Shown here: piece after piece, positions 17,657 through 26,110 of the stretch
How positions within the stretch are numbered: position 1 is the stretch's first letter
How the letters are laid out: the number at the start of each line of letters is the position of its first letter
Origin: Lentzea sp. NBRC 105346
GTDB taxonomy: Bacteria; Actinomycetota; Actinomycetes; Mycobacteriales; Pseudonocardiaceae
Assembly (NCBI RefSeq): GCF_030269605.1
Contig: NZ_BSTQ01000008.1
Location: 139,601-203,600 of the forward strand
Direction: 5' to 3'
DNA length: 64,000 nucleotides
Position numbers and translations under genes: made by a program
Notes under the pieces: generated by a model
The model's input: only the letters and a program-made list of their open reading frames with translations
Told to the model about the DNA's origin: nothing
Database searches by the model: none

Positions 17657-18330
17657 GTGTGGATCCGGTAGCCGGAGCCGCGCACGGTGAGGACGACCGC
17701 GGGATCGTCCGGGTTGGGCTCGATCTTGCGGCGCAACCGCCGGATGTGCACGTCCAGCAGGCGCGTGTCGCCGAAGTAGTCGTAGCCCCACACGCGTTGC
17801 AGCAGCTGTTCGCGCGACACGATGCGGCCGTGCGCGCCGGCGAGCTCGACCAGCAGGCGGAACTCGGTGCGCGTCAGGTGGACCTCGGATCCGCCGCGGT
17901 GCACGAGCCCTTCCTGCGGCCGGATGACGATGTCCCCGACTCTCAGTGTGTCGCCGACCCGGCCCGGCCCGCGTCTGCGGAGCAACGCCCGGATGCGCGC
18001 GGCCAGCACGCTGGCCATGAGTGGTTTGGTCACGTAGTCGTCCGCGCCGGCCTCGAGACCGGAGATCACGTCGTGCGCGTCGGTGCGGGCGGTGACGACG
18101 ATGATCGGCAGGTCGCCGCGCGAACGCAGGGTGCGGCACACGTCCAGGCCGTCCACACCGGGGAGTCCGAGGTCGAGCAGCACCACGTCGAAGGTCTCGG
18201 CGTCGAGTCTTCGCAACGCGAGTTCACCGGAGGCCGCGTCCTCGACGTCGAACCCCTCGTCGCCCAGTGCCAGACCCAGGGCCTGCCGGATGCGCTCGTC
18301 GTCCTCCACGAGCAAGATCCGCACCTGCAT
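17653..18330 (-). CDS. OmpR/PhoB-family response regulator
   Basis: About 225 residues from the ATG giving MQVRILLVEDDERIRQ. A GTG five codons upstream is in frame but lies inside an inverted repeat. The receiver contains VVLLDLGLPG (phospho-Asp), the switch Thr in VVTART and Lys in YVTKP. The winged-helix domain includes LTRTEFRLLVELAGAHGRIVS and the C-terminal hairpin VVLTVRGSGYRIHT. It forms an operon with the kinase and the tiny lipoprotein. Confidence 0.94.
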   Translation of the reverse strand: MQVRILLVEDDERIRQALGLALGDEGFDVEDAASGELALRRLDAETFDVVLLDLGLPGVDGLDVCRTLRSRGDLPIIVVTARTDAHDVISGLEAGADDYVTKPLMASVLAARIRALLRRRGPGRVGDTLRVGDIVIRPQEGLVHRGGSEVHLTRTEFRLLVELAGAHGRIVSREQLLQRVWGYDYFGDTRLLDVHIRRLRRKIEPNPDDPAVVLTVRGSGYRIHT

Positions 18331-18341
18331 GGTCGCCGACT

Positions 18342-18381
18342 CCACTGTGTGAAAGCCGCGGCGACGGCATTCACACAGTGG
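18342..18381. promoter_or_regulatory. 12+12 bp perfect inverted repeat at the response-regulator start
   Basis: CCACTGTGTGAA and TTCACACAGTGG are exact reverse complements separated by 16 bases. The element covers the alternative GTG start and ends 12 bases before the ATG used here (reading leftwards). It could be an autoregulatory operator or a 5'-UTR hairpin that hides the ribosome site. OmpR-type regulators usually prefer direct repeats, so another regulator is possible. Confidence 0.55.
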
Positions 18382-18449
18382 TGGTCGGGACCATCAAAAT
18401 CAAGACTGCAATTGGTTTAGCAGACGTGAGGAACACTCATCCCGTTGGC

Positions 18450-19586
18450 TCAGAACGAAGTGAGGGTCACCCTCGCCGAACGCGGGTTCGGGTCATGTAC
18501 CAGGGACTCGAAGTGTCCGACATCGTCGAACGCGAACCCGTACGCCTTGCCGTCCACCATGTTCGAATGAATGATCTTCGAGTAGTGGTTGGTGATCGAC
18601 CGGGTGTAGAACTGGGACGCGTTCGTCGTCGGCTGGGTGTGCAGATAGCCCAGCGTGGACCGGTTGAGCGCCGCGCACAGCGACCGCGAGATCGCGCCGA
18701 CGTCGTTGTTCGGCGCGGCCAGCCGCCCGTCGCAGTTGAACACGTCGCGCGTGGACGGCTGCTGGAACGACGCCACGAACCCGCCTGAAGCGTTGTTGCA
18801 GTTCAGCACGCCGCCGCTGGTGCGGCAGGTGAACCGGTTCGTGGGCTGGTTCTCGTACGGCACCACGGTCAGGGTCTGCGCGCCGTACGTCGACCAGGCG
18901 CTCGACACGTAGCCGCTGTAGTAGCTGCCGCTGAAGAGTCCGGCGTCGATGCCCTTGCTCGGGTTGAGCACGCGCAATCGGTTGTACACCAGGCGGGCCC
19001 AGTCGCCGCCGAGCGCCAGGTGCTGGTCGAAGATCCGGTTGCGGCCGCCCGCGACGAGCTGGCCGGTGCGCTTGACCGTGCCGTTGCTCGCGGTGACCTC
19101 GACCGCGTGCGGAACGCTGAACATGTCCACCTGGGAGCTGTTCAGCCAGAGGCCGCCATTGTCGTACGTGAACTCGCTCCAGTCGAACAGGATGTCGCGG
19201 TTCGGGTCGCCGGGCGCCCACGGCGCGGGTTGCACCAGGCCGCCGGGCACCAGGAAGAACTTGATCTTCTGGCCGAACGACATCCACAGCCGGCCGCCGG
19301 CGAGGCCGAGCGGGATCTGCAGGGTCCGGCTGCCCCCGTTGCCGGGGCCGGGTATGGAGACGTCCGGCGCGGGGCTCGGCGGGATGGAGCCGCCGGACCA
19401 CGCGGTGAACTGGCCGTTCGCGTTGACGTAGCCGAGTCGCCCGTTCATCACACCGGTCACGTACAGGTACACCGCGTCGCCGCGGCCCGAGCTGTTCTGG
19501 ACGGTCAGCGGCAACAGGCTCGGCGCTGCTTGCGCAGGCGCGGATAACCCGGTCAGCGCCAGCACCAGGGCCAGGATGATGCGCAC
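18450..19586 (-). CDS. Secreted GH64 beta-1,3-glucanase (laminaripentaose-producing type)
   Basis: 378 residues from a GTG preceded by AGGAGAG; a GTG five codons further upstream is less well placed. A Sec signal (VRIILALVLALTGLSAPAQA) ends in an AxA site. The rest matches GH64, a thaumatin-like fold. The segment LFDWSEFTYDNGGLWLNSSQ followed by VDMFSVP carries the Glu/Asp pair corresponding to the catalytic residues of Streptomyces LPHase. There is no separate carbohydrate-binding module. It should hydrolyse extracellular fungal beta-1,3-glucan. The upstream palindrome suggests sugar-responsive control. Confidence 0.92.
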   Translation of the reverse strand: MRIILALVLALTGLSAPAQAAPSLLPLTVQNSSGRGDAVYLYVTGVMNGRLGYVNANGQFTAWSGGSIPPSPAPDVSIPGPGNGGSRTLQIPLGLAGGRLWMSFGQKIKFFLVPGGLVQPAPWAPGDPNRDILFDWSEFTYDNGGLWLNSSQVDMFSVPHAVEVTASNGTVKRTGQLVAGGRNRIFDQHLALGGDWARLVYNRLRVLNPSKGIDAGLFSGSYYSGYVSSAWSTYGAQTLTVVPYENQPTNRFTCRTSGGVLNCNNASGGFVASFQQPSTRDVFNCDGRLAAPNNDVGAISRSLCAALNRSTLGYLHTQPTTNASQFYTRSITNHYSKIIHSNMVDGKAYGFAFDDVGHFESLVHDPNPRSARVTLTSF

Positions 19587-19617
19587 AGGTTCTCTCCTCA
19601 CAGGGCAGGGGTCAGTG

Positions 19618-19631
19618 TGAGAGCGCTCTCA
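19618..19631. promoter_or_regulatory. LacI-family-type operator palindrome (TGAGAGCGCTCTCA)
   Basis: A perfect 14-bp palindrome lies between the divergent GH64 and glucose-dehydrogenase-like genes. It has the xGxGAGCGCTCxCx form of CebR/CelR-type LacI-family operators (TGGGAGCGCTCCCA in cellulase genes). It is placed 32 bases upstream of the glucanase start, where a repressor would block transcription until an oligosaccharide inducer appears. Confidence 0.65.
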
Positions 19632-19679
19632 TCGTCGGTGCGATTGCCGTCATGTGTCAATGGGGTGAACATTCGGATC

Positions 19680-20693
19680 ATGCGCGCGCTGACGGTCGAC
19701 CTCGGGGCAGCGGACTCGCTGTCGCTCGACGAACTGCCGGACCCGGAGCCGAAGGAGGGTGAGCTGCTGGTCAAGGGCATCGCGGTGGGCATCTGCGGCA
19801 CCGACCGCGAGATCGTCCGCGGCGAGTTCGGCACCGGCGGCAGGCTGGTGATCGGTCACGAGTCGCTCGGGCGCGTGCTGCGGGCCGCGCCGGGGTTCGA
19901 GGTCGGCGACTACGTGACCGGCGTGGTGCGCCGGCCCGATCCCGAGCCCTGCGGGCCGTGCGCGCAGGGGTTGTTCGACATGTGCCGCAACGGGAAGTAC
20001 ACCGAGCGCGGCATCACCGGTATCGACGGGTACGCGAGCGAACTGTGGATTCTTTCCCCGGAGTACGCGATCGTGCTCGATCCTCGCTTGCACGACGTGG
20101 GCGTGCTGGTCGAGCCGACTTCGGTCGTGGTGAAGGCGTGGGAGCAGATCTTCCGGATCGGCGCGCGCAGCTGGTTCGAACCCGCACGCGTCCTGGTGAC
20201 GGGCGCGGGCCCGATCGGTCTGCTGGCCGCGATGATCGGCGTGCACCGGGAGCTGGAGGTGCATGTGTTCGACACTGTCGAACGCGGTTCGAAACCGGAC
20301 CTGGTCGAACGGCTCGGCGCGACCTACCACCGCTCGGTTCCCCTCGATCTGAAGCCTGACGTGATCATCGAGGCGACCGGGTCGCCGCGGGTGGCGTTCG
20401 ACATGGTCGAACGGGTGGCGCGCAACGGGATCGTCTGCTTCACCGGCGTTCCGTCACCCGAGCTGCTCGCGATCGACGGCGGCCGGCTGAACCGCGAGAT
20501 GGTGCTGGGCAACGTGGTCGCGTTCGGCACGGTCAACTCGAACGCGCACCACTACCGGGGCGCCGCGGAGATCCTGGCGCGGGTCGACCTCGCGTGGCTG
20601 GAAGGGCTGATCACCAGACAGGTGCCGCTCGAGCGCTACGCCGAGGCGTTCGCGCCCGAGCCGGACGACGTGAAGGTCGTGATCACCCTCTGA
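19680..20693 (+). CDS. Glucose 1-dehydrogenase-like zinc MDR protein
   Basis: 337 residues of the medium-chain dehydrogenase family. The catalytic zinc region is VGICGTDREIVRGEFG and GHESLG. The structural zinc lobe is reduced (PCGPCAQGLFDMC). The Rossmann motif is VLVTGAGPIGLLAAMIG, and the NTFGTVN-like segment VVAFGTVNSNAHHY near the C-terminus is typical of glucose 1-dehydrogenases (Gdh_C). It likely oxidises glucose or another aldose with NAD(P)+. The ATG is chosen because upstream codons overlap the promoter. It is divergent from the GH64 glucanase across the shared palindrome. Confidence 0.8.
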   Translation: MRALTVDLGAADSLSLDELPDPEPKEGELLVKGIAVGICGTDREIVRGEFGTGGRLVIGHESLGRVLRAAPGFEVGDYVTGVVRRPDPEPCGPCAQGLFDMCRNGKYTERGITGIDGYASELWILSPEYAIVLDPRLHDVGVLVEPTSVVVKAWEQIFRIGARSWFEPARVLVTGAGPIGLLAAMIGVHRELEVHVFDTVERGSKPDLVERLGATYHRSVPLDLKPDVIIEATGSPRVAFDMVERVARNGIVCFTGVPSPELLAIDGGRLNREMVLGNVVAFGTVNSNAHHYRGAAEILARVDLAWLEGLITRQVPLERYAEAFAPEPDDVKVVITL

Positions 20694-20711
20694 CCGGGCA
20701 GCCTGCGGGCG

Positions 20712-20907
20712 TGAACTGAGGACTCACCGGGCCTGAACCGAGGACTCGCCGGGGCTGATTGAGGACTCGCCAGGGTTGAAGGGGCGACACGCGGTGGTTG
20801 AAGGGGCGACTCGCGGTGGTTGAAGGGGCGACTCGCGGTGGTTGAAGGGGCGAATCGCGGGGGTTGAAGGGGCGACACGCGCGTTTGTTGACGCCACCGC
20901 GCGTGTC
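20712..20907. repeat. 22-bp tandem repeats with terminal hairpin between convergent genes
   Basis: Five clear units of 22 bp follow the pattern GGTTGAAGGGGCGACWCGCGGT from 20774 to 20883. They are preceded by about three weaker units (TGAACCGAGGACTCGCCGGG type) from about 20712. The last unit ends in GACACGCGCG, which pairs with CGCGCGTGTC 14 bases later (20874-20907), forming a 10-bp stem. The array fills the gap between two gene 3' ends and may act as a bidirectional terminator. There are no spacers, so it is not a CRISPR. Confidence 0.85.
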
Positions 20908-20957
20908 CTCGCTTCAGCGCCCGCGAGTCGCCCGTTCAGTACCCCTGAGTTGTCCGG

Positions 20958-22115
20958 TCAGCGGGTGCCGAACAGGTGGTCCAGGGCCAGCTGGTCCAGC
21001 CGTTCGTAGTGCATGCCCCGCAGAGCGGCCTGCTCGACGTCGAAGTCGTCCCCGGCCAGCGACGCGAGCGTCTCGCCGGCGTCGAGCGTCGGGATCCGCA
21101 GATCGTCCACACGGGATGCGCGCAACGCCTCCTGGACCTCGGGATCCGCGCGGAACGCCGACGCCCGCTCCCGGAAGATCAGGTAGTTGCGCATGCAGGC
21201 CTGCGCGGACGCCCAGACCCCGGAGTAGTCCTCGGTGCGCGCGGGCTTGAAGTCGAAGTGCCGCGGACCGGTGTACCCCTGCGTCTCGAGCAGGTCGACG
21301 AGGAAGAACGCGGTCTTCACGTCACCGTTGCCGAACCGCAGGTCCTGGTCGTAGCGCGGCCCGTTCTGCCCGTTGAGGTCGATGTGGAAGAGCTTGTCCT
21401 GCCACAACGCCTGCGCCACGCCGTGCACCATCGACAGCCCGGCCATCTGCTCGTGCCCGACCTCGGGGTTGAGCCCGACCCGCGCCGGCTCCTCCAGCTG
21501 CGTGATGAACCCGAGCGCGTGCCCGATGGTCGGCAGCAGGATGTCGCCGCGCGGCTCGTTCGGCTTGGGCTCCAGCGCGAACCGGATGTCGTAGCCCTGC
21601 TCGCGCACGTAGCCGCAGAGCAGGTTCAACGCCTCGGCGTACCGGTCGAGCGCGGCGCCCACGTCCTTCGCGGCCGGCGACTCGGCGCCCTCGCGGCCAC
21701 CCCACAGCACGTAGGTGGACGCGCCCAGCTGCGCGGCGAGGTCGAGGTTGCGGAGCGTCTTGCGCAGCGCGTAGCGGCGGACGTCGCGGTCGTTCGAGGT
21801 GAACGCGCCGTCCTTGAACACCGGGTGGGTGAACAGGTTCGTCGTCGCCATCGGCACGCACAGGCCGGTCGCGTCGAGCGCTTTGCGGAAGGCGGTGACG
21901 CGCTGGTCACGTTCCGCGTCGGCGGCGCCGAACGGGATCAGGTCGTCGTCGTGGAAGCTGATGCCCCAGGCGCCGAGCTCGGCGAGCCGCTCGACCGCCT
22001 CGGTGGCCTCCAGCGGTTCACGGGTGGGCGCGCCGAACGGGTCGGCGCCGCGCCAGCCCACGGTCCACAGGCCGAAGCTGAACCGGTCTTCGGGGCGGGG
22101 TGTGTAGTCGGCCAT
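20958..22115 (-). CDS. xylA: Xylose isomerase
   Basis: 385 residues from the ATG preceded by GAGGGGC ([20 protein letters not shown]), a length typical of class I actinobacterial enzymes. Metal and substrate residues are visible: His in [13 protein letters not shown], Glu/Lys in [12 protein letters not shown], Glu/His in [11 protein letters not shown], and the Asp cluster in [19 protein letters not shown]. It interconverts D-xylose and D-xylulose (and glucose and fructose). No xylulokinase gene is adjacent; the neighbours are the repeat array and the GH65 gene on the same strand 53 bases upstream. Confidence 0.97.
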   Translation of the reverse strand: MADYTPRPEDRFSFGLWTVGWRGADPFGAPTREPLEATEAVERLAELGAWGISFHDDDLIPFGAADAERDQRVTAFRKALDATGLCVPMATTNLFTHPVFKDGAFTSNDRDVRRYALRKTLRNLDLAAQLGASTYVLWGGREGAESPAAKDVGAALDRYAEALNLLCGYVREQGYDIRFALEPKPNEPRGDILLPTIGHALGFITQLEEPARVGLNPEVGHEQMAGLSMVHGVAQALWQDKLFHIDLNGQNGPRYDQDLRFGNGDVKTAFFLVDLLETQGYTGPRHFDFKPARTEDYSGVWASAQACMRNYLIFRERASAFRADPEVQEALRASRVDDLRIPTLDAGETLASLAGDDFDVEQAALRGMHYERLDQLALDHLFGTR

Positions 22116-22168
22116 GCCCCTCACTCAACTGCTCTGAGCGGAGCTTTGCAAGCTTGGATCGCACCTGG

Positions 22169-24493
22169 TCAGCGGCGCCGCGGATCACGACCGGCCGGCT
22201 GGGCGGGCCGGGGGAGCGACGGCGCGGGCGGAATGGGCATCGTGACCGGAGCGTCCGGTTTGACCTTGATCGGCTCACCGTGGTGGCGCAGCTCCAGCGC
22301 GTCACCGGAGACGATCTCGTACGTGGCGTCCTCGCGCCGCACCGAGACGCGGAACCTGGTACCGCGGAAGCACATCCGGAAGGTGAACTCCGTCAGCGGC
22401 AACGGCAGCCGCGGCGCGAACGCCAGCCCGGAGTGGTCGCGCATCCCGCCGAACCCGGCCACGAGCGCCGTCCACGCACCGGCCAGCGAGGCCATGTGTA
22501 GTCCATTGTGGACGTTGTCGTGCAGGTCGTGCAGGTCGGTGAACGCGGCCTCCAGCAGGTAGTCGTAAGCCAGCTCCAGGTGGCCGACCTCGGCCGCGAG
22601 CACCGCCTGCGTGCCCGCGGACAACGACGAGTCGCGCACGGTCAGCGCCTCGTAGTAGGCGAAGTTGCGCGCCTTCTCGTCGGGTGTGAACACGTCACCG
22701 CGAACGTGCATCGCGAGCACCAGGTCCGCCTGCTTCACCACCTGCTTGCGGTACAGGTCGAAGTACGGGTAGTTGAGCAGCAGCGGGTAGTTGTCCTCGG
22801 GCGTGTTCTCGAAGTCCCACACCGCGTGCCGGGTGAAGTTCTCCGACTGCGGGTGCACCTCGAGCAGCTCGTCATACGGGATCGCCATGTGTTCCGCGGC
22901 CGACCGCCACGCGTCGAGCTCGTCGGGCGTGACCTCCAGTTGCGACGCCACGGCCGGGTGCTGCTCGCACGCCGCCACGGCCCCGAGGAAGTTCCGTTGC
23001 GCGATCAGGTTCGTGTAGACGTTGTTGTCCACGATCGCCGAGTACTCGTCCGGGCCGGTGACGCCGTCGATGCGGAACCCGTTGTGCCGGTCGTGATGGC
23101 CGAGCGACGTCCACAGCCGGGCGGTCTCCACCAGCAGCTCGGCGCCGCATGTCGCCTCGAAGTCCCGGTCGTCGGTCGCCGTCACGTACTGCGAGACCGC
23201 GAATGCGACGTCGCCGGACACGTGGAACGCCGCCGTCCCGGCGGGCCAGTAGGCCGAACATTCCGCGCCGTTGATCGACCGCCAGGGGAACGCCGCGCCC
23301 TGAAGGCCGAGCACCCGCGCGCGTTCGCGTGCTTTGTCCAAAGTGGAATGACGCCAGCGCAGGGCGTCGCGGGCCGCCTCGGGCAGCGTGTAGGTGAGCA
23401 CGGGCAGCACGAACATCTCCGTGTCCCAGAAGGCATGCCCGTCATAGCCCGGCCCGGTCAGGCCCTTGCCGGGAATCGCGCGGGTCTCACCGCGGGCACC
23501 GGCCTGCAGCACGTGGAACAACGCGAACCGCACCGCCTGCTGCAGTTCGTCGTCACCCTCCAGCGAGATGTCCGCGACCTCCCAGAAGTCGTCGAGGAAC
23601 TCGCGCTGCTCGGCCAGCAGACCCTCCCATCCGGTCTGCAGCGCGCCCGCCAGGGCCGCCTCGACCTGCGCGCGCAACGCGGGCGTCGAGCGTTGCGCCG
23701 ACCAGCCGTAGCCGAGGAACTTCGTCATCCGCAGGCACGTCCCGGCGGGCACGTCGACCGCGGCGGTGAACCGGGCGAGGTCGGCCTCGGCGCTGATCGA
23801 GCAGTTCAGGCCCTCCGGGGTGTCCAGGACGTGGTCCATCGCCGCGGCCATCCGCAGGCCCGAACGCCGGGTGTGGTGCGCCAGGACCGCACGGGTGCCC
23901 TCGGCGACGTAGAAGTCGGACAGCAGCGGCGCGTCCAGTGCCGCCGCGACACGCGGGTCGTTGGTCTGCTGCGCGATCGGCTCGTTGGCGAGCAGGTCCG
24001 ACTGCACGACGAGCTGCAGGTCGTCGGCCGGCTCGACCTCGTAGTGGATCGCCGCGACCGCGCGTTGCGTGAACGACACGATCCGTTCGCTGCGCACGGT
24101 CACGACGCGGCCGGTCGGCGACTCCCACACCGTGCGCCTGCGCAGCGTCCCGGTGCGGAAGTCCAGCGTGCGCTCGTGTTCCAGCGCCTGGCCGTACCGC
24201 ATGTCGAGCGGTTCGTCCTCGACGAGCAGCCGGACGATCTTGCCGTCGGTGACGTTGACGATCGTCTGCCCGGCCTCCGGGTAGCCGTAGCCCGCTTCGC
24301 CGTAGGGCAGGTCGTGCTCCTCGTAGAAGCCGTTGAGGTACGTGCCCGGCAGGCCGCGCGGCTCGCCCTCGTCGAGGGTGCCGCGCATGCCGATGTGGCC
24401 GTTGGACAACGCGAACGTCGACTCCGTGCGGCGCAGCTGGTCCACCGCCAGCCCGTGCCAGCGCAGCTGCCACGGCTCGATCTGGTAGCTCAT
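22169..24493 (-). CDS. GH65 family disaccharide phosphorylase/hydrolase
   Basis: 774 residues with the GH65 order: N-terminal beta-sandwich (about 1-260), linker helices, (alpha/alpha)6 catalytic barrel (about 300-680) and a short C-terminal beta-sheet. The barrel has DGHAFWDTEMFVLPVLTYT and the catalytic acid Glu in DGVTGPDEYSAIVDNNVYTN. Candidate activities are trehalose, maltose, kojibiose or nigerose phosphorolysis, releasing beta-glucose 1-phosphate. The adjacent beta-phosphoglucomutase-like gene, overlapping by 4 bases, supports phosphorylase over hydrolase. The acceptor sugar cannot be assigned from sequence alone. Confidence 0.88.
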   Translation of the reverse strand: MSYQIEPWQLRWHGLAVDQLRRTESTFALSNGHIGMRGTLDEGEPRGLPGTYLNGFYEEHDLPYGEAGYGYPEAGQTIVNVTDGKIVRLLVEDEPLDMRYGQALEHERTLDFRTGTLRRRTVWESPTGRVVTVRSERIVSFTQRAVAAIHYEVEPADDLQLVVQSDLLANEPIAQQTNDPRVAAALDAPLLSDFYVAEGTRAVLAHHTRRSGLRMAAAMDHVLDTPEGLNCSISAEADLARFTAAVDVPAGTCLRMTKFLGYGWSAQRSTPALRAQVEAALAGALQTGWEGLLAEQREFLDDFWEVADISLEGDDELQQAVRFALFHVLQAGARGETRAIPGKGLTGPGYDGHAFWDTEMFVLPVLTYTLPEAARDALRWRHSTLDKARERARVLGLQGAAFPWRSINGAECSAYWPAGTAAFHVSGDVAFAVSQYVTATDDRDFEATCGAELLVETARLWTSLGHHDRHNGFRIDGVTGPDEYSAIVDNNVYTNLIAQRNFLGAVAACEQHPAVASQLEVTPDELDAWRSAAEHMAIPYDELLEVHPQSENFTRHAVWDFENTPEDNYPLLLNYPYFDLYRKQVVKQADLVLAMHVRGDVFTPDEKARNFAYYEALTVRDSSLSAGTQAVLAAEVGHLELAYDYLLEAAFTDLHDLHDNVHNGLHMASLAGAWTALVAGFGGMRDHSGLAFAPRLPLPLTEFTFRMCFRGTRFRVSVRREDATYEIVSGDALELRHHGEPIKVKPDAPVTMPIPPAPSLPRPAQPAGRDPRRR

Positions 24494-25164
24494 AGCAACT
24501 CCGCCAGGTCCGCGACGACGACGTCCGCGCCGGCGTTCTTCAGTTCGTCGCGGCCGGCGCCGCGGTCGACGCCGACGACGAACCCGAACGCGCCGTCGTG
24601 CCCGGCCCGGACACCGGCGAGGGCGTCCTCGAACACCGCCGCGTGCTCCGGCGTCACCCCGAGTTCCTTGGCGCCCTTGAGGAACGAGTCCGGTGCGGGT
24701 TTGCCCTTGAGGTTGTCGCGGACGATCACGTTGCCGTCCACCAGCGCCCGCACGAACCGGTCGAGGCCGGACACACCCAGCACGCGCGTCGCGTTCGCCG
24801 ACGAGGTCACCACGCCGATAGGCAGCCCGGCCTGTTCCGCGGCCTCCAGGTAGCGCAGCGAGCCTGGATACGGGGTGACACCGCGTTCGGCGATGATCTG
24901 GTCGATCAACGCGTTCTTGCGGTCGCCGACCTCGTGCACCGTCTCCTCGGTGGGTTGCAGGCCACGCGATTCGAGGTAGGTGCGGACGCCTTCGTAGCGC
25001 GGCCGCCCGTCGACGTAGTTCAGGTAGTCCGACTCGGTGAACGGTTCGCCGAGGTAGGCCTCGAACGTCTTCTTCCAGGCCTCGCGGTGCAGCACCGCGG
25101 TGCTGGTGAGCACGCCGTCGAGGTCGAACAGCAGCGCAGTGATCTTGTCCGGCAGTCCGAGCAT
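24490..25164 (-). CDS. Beta-phosphoglucomutase-like HAD hydrolase
   Basis: 224 residues from the ATG preceded by GGAGGT (MLGLPDKITALLFDLDG). HAD motif I is FDLDGVLTSTA, motif II the Thr/Ser in GVVTSSAN, motif III Lys in NLKGKPAPDSF and motif IV VFEDALAGVRAG. The cap contains HREAWKKTFEAYL, like PgmB. It should turn beta-glucose 1-phosphate from the GH65 enzyme into glucose 6-phosphate. The ATGA overlap with the GH65 gene supports one operon. Confidence 0.87.
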   Translation of the reverse strand: MLGLPDKITALLFDLDGVLTSTAVLHREAWKKTFEAYLGEPFTESDYLNYVDGRPRYEGVRTYLESRGLQPTEETVHEVGDRKNALIDQIIAERGVTPYPGSLRYLEAAEQAGLPIGVVTSSANATRVLGVSGLDRFVRALVDGNVIVRDNLKGKPAPDSFLKGAKELGVTPEHAAVFEDALAGVRAGHDGAFGFVVGVDRGAGRDELKNAGADVVVADLAELL

Positions 25165-25189
25165 GACCTCCATCATCGACCAACCCGGC

Positions 25190-26110
25190 TCAGCCCGCCC
25201 AGGCGAGCAGCGACCCATGGCGCACGGGGTTGCGCAGGTCGTCCATCGCCCGGCGTTCCAGCTGACGGATCCGTTCCCTGGTCAGGCCCAGGTGGTCGGC
25301 GATCTCCTGGAGCGTGTGCTCGCGTCCGTCGGACAGCCCGTACCGCATTGTGACGATCATCGCTTCGCGCGGCGGCAGCGTGTCGACGAGCGCGCGCAGC
25401 TCCGCCTTGAACTGCTGGTCCTCCACGAGATCGGACGCCGCGGGCGCACCGGGATCGCCGACCAGGTCGCCCAGCCGCGTGTCCTCCTCCGAACCGACGG
25501 GCGTGTCGAGGCTGACCGCGTCGCGCGTGATGTGGCGCAGCTCCATGACCTTGCCGACGCTCATCCGCGCCCGGTCGGCGATCTCCTGCGGCGTCGGCTC
25601 GTGGTCCAGTTCGGCCCGCAGCTCGCGGGTCGCCTTGTCCAGCCGGGTGAGCTCCTCGGTGACGTGCACCGGCAGGCGGATCGTGCGGGAGTGCGTGGCG
25701 ATCCCGCGTTCGATCGACTGCCGGATCCACCACGTCGCGTACGTGGAGAACTTGTAGCCCTTGGTGTAGTCGAACTTCTCCACCGCGCGGATCAGGCCCA
25801 GGTTGCCCTCCTGGATCAGGTCGAGCAGCGGCAGGCCACGCCGCAGGTGCTTCTTCGCGACGGAGACGACCAGTCGCAGGTTCGCGCGCACCATGTGGTC
25901 CTTGGCGCGGACGCCGTCGTCGGCGATCGCCCGCAGCTCGGGCCGCGGGTCGTCGCGGCCGAGCAGGACGGTCGCGTAGACACCGGCTTCGATGCGCTTG
26001 GAGAGTTCGACTTCCTGCTCCCCGCTGAGCAGCGGCGTCTTCGCGATCTGCGCGAGGTACTGGCGGACCAGGTCTCCTTCAGGCTCGTACGGTTCGGCGC
26101 GGGAGGTCAT
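25190..26110 (-). CDS. Group 2 (HrdB-like, non-essential) sigma-70 factor
   Basis: 306 residues without region 1.1. Region 1.2 is DLVRQYLAQIAKTPLLSGEQEVELSKRIE (abridged), region 2 includes NLRLVVSVAKKH and LLDLIQEGNLGLIRAVEKFDY with YKFSTYATWWIRQSI (region 2.4), and region 4.2 ends in TLQEIADHLGLTRERIRQLE. It fits the short RpoD-like sigma factors multiplied in actinomycetes, often controlling stress or stationary-phase genes. Its ATG overlaps the stop of the PfkB kinase gene (ATGA), an unusual coupling of a sugar kinase to a sigma factor. Confidence 0.95.
   Translation of the reverse strand: MTSRAEPYEPEGDLVRQYLAQIAKTPLLSGEQEVELSKRIEAGVYATVLLGRDDPRPELRAIADDGVRAKDHMVRANLRLVVSVAKKHLRRGLPLLDLIQEGNLGLIRAVEKFDYTKGYKFSTYATWWIRQSIERGIATHSRTIRLPVHVTEELTRLDKATRELRAELDHEPTPQEIADRARMSVGKVMELRHITRDAVSLDTPVGSEEDTRLGDLVGDPGAPAASDLVEDQQFKAELRALVDTLPPREAMIVTMRYGLSDGREHTLQEIADHLGLTRERIRQLERRAMDDLRNPVRHGSLLAWAG

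Noticed and set aside
20774-20883. Regularly spaced 22-bp repeats considered as a CRISPR array.
   Set aside because: The units are directly adjacent with no unique spacers and no cas genes are nearby.
20976-22562. Long open frame antisense to xylA and the GH65 gene.
   Set aside because: Its codon pattern and Arg/Val/Gly/Glu-rich product are those of a reverse-strand shadow of strongly GC3-biased genes; no domain is recognisable.
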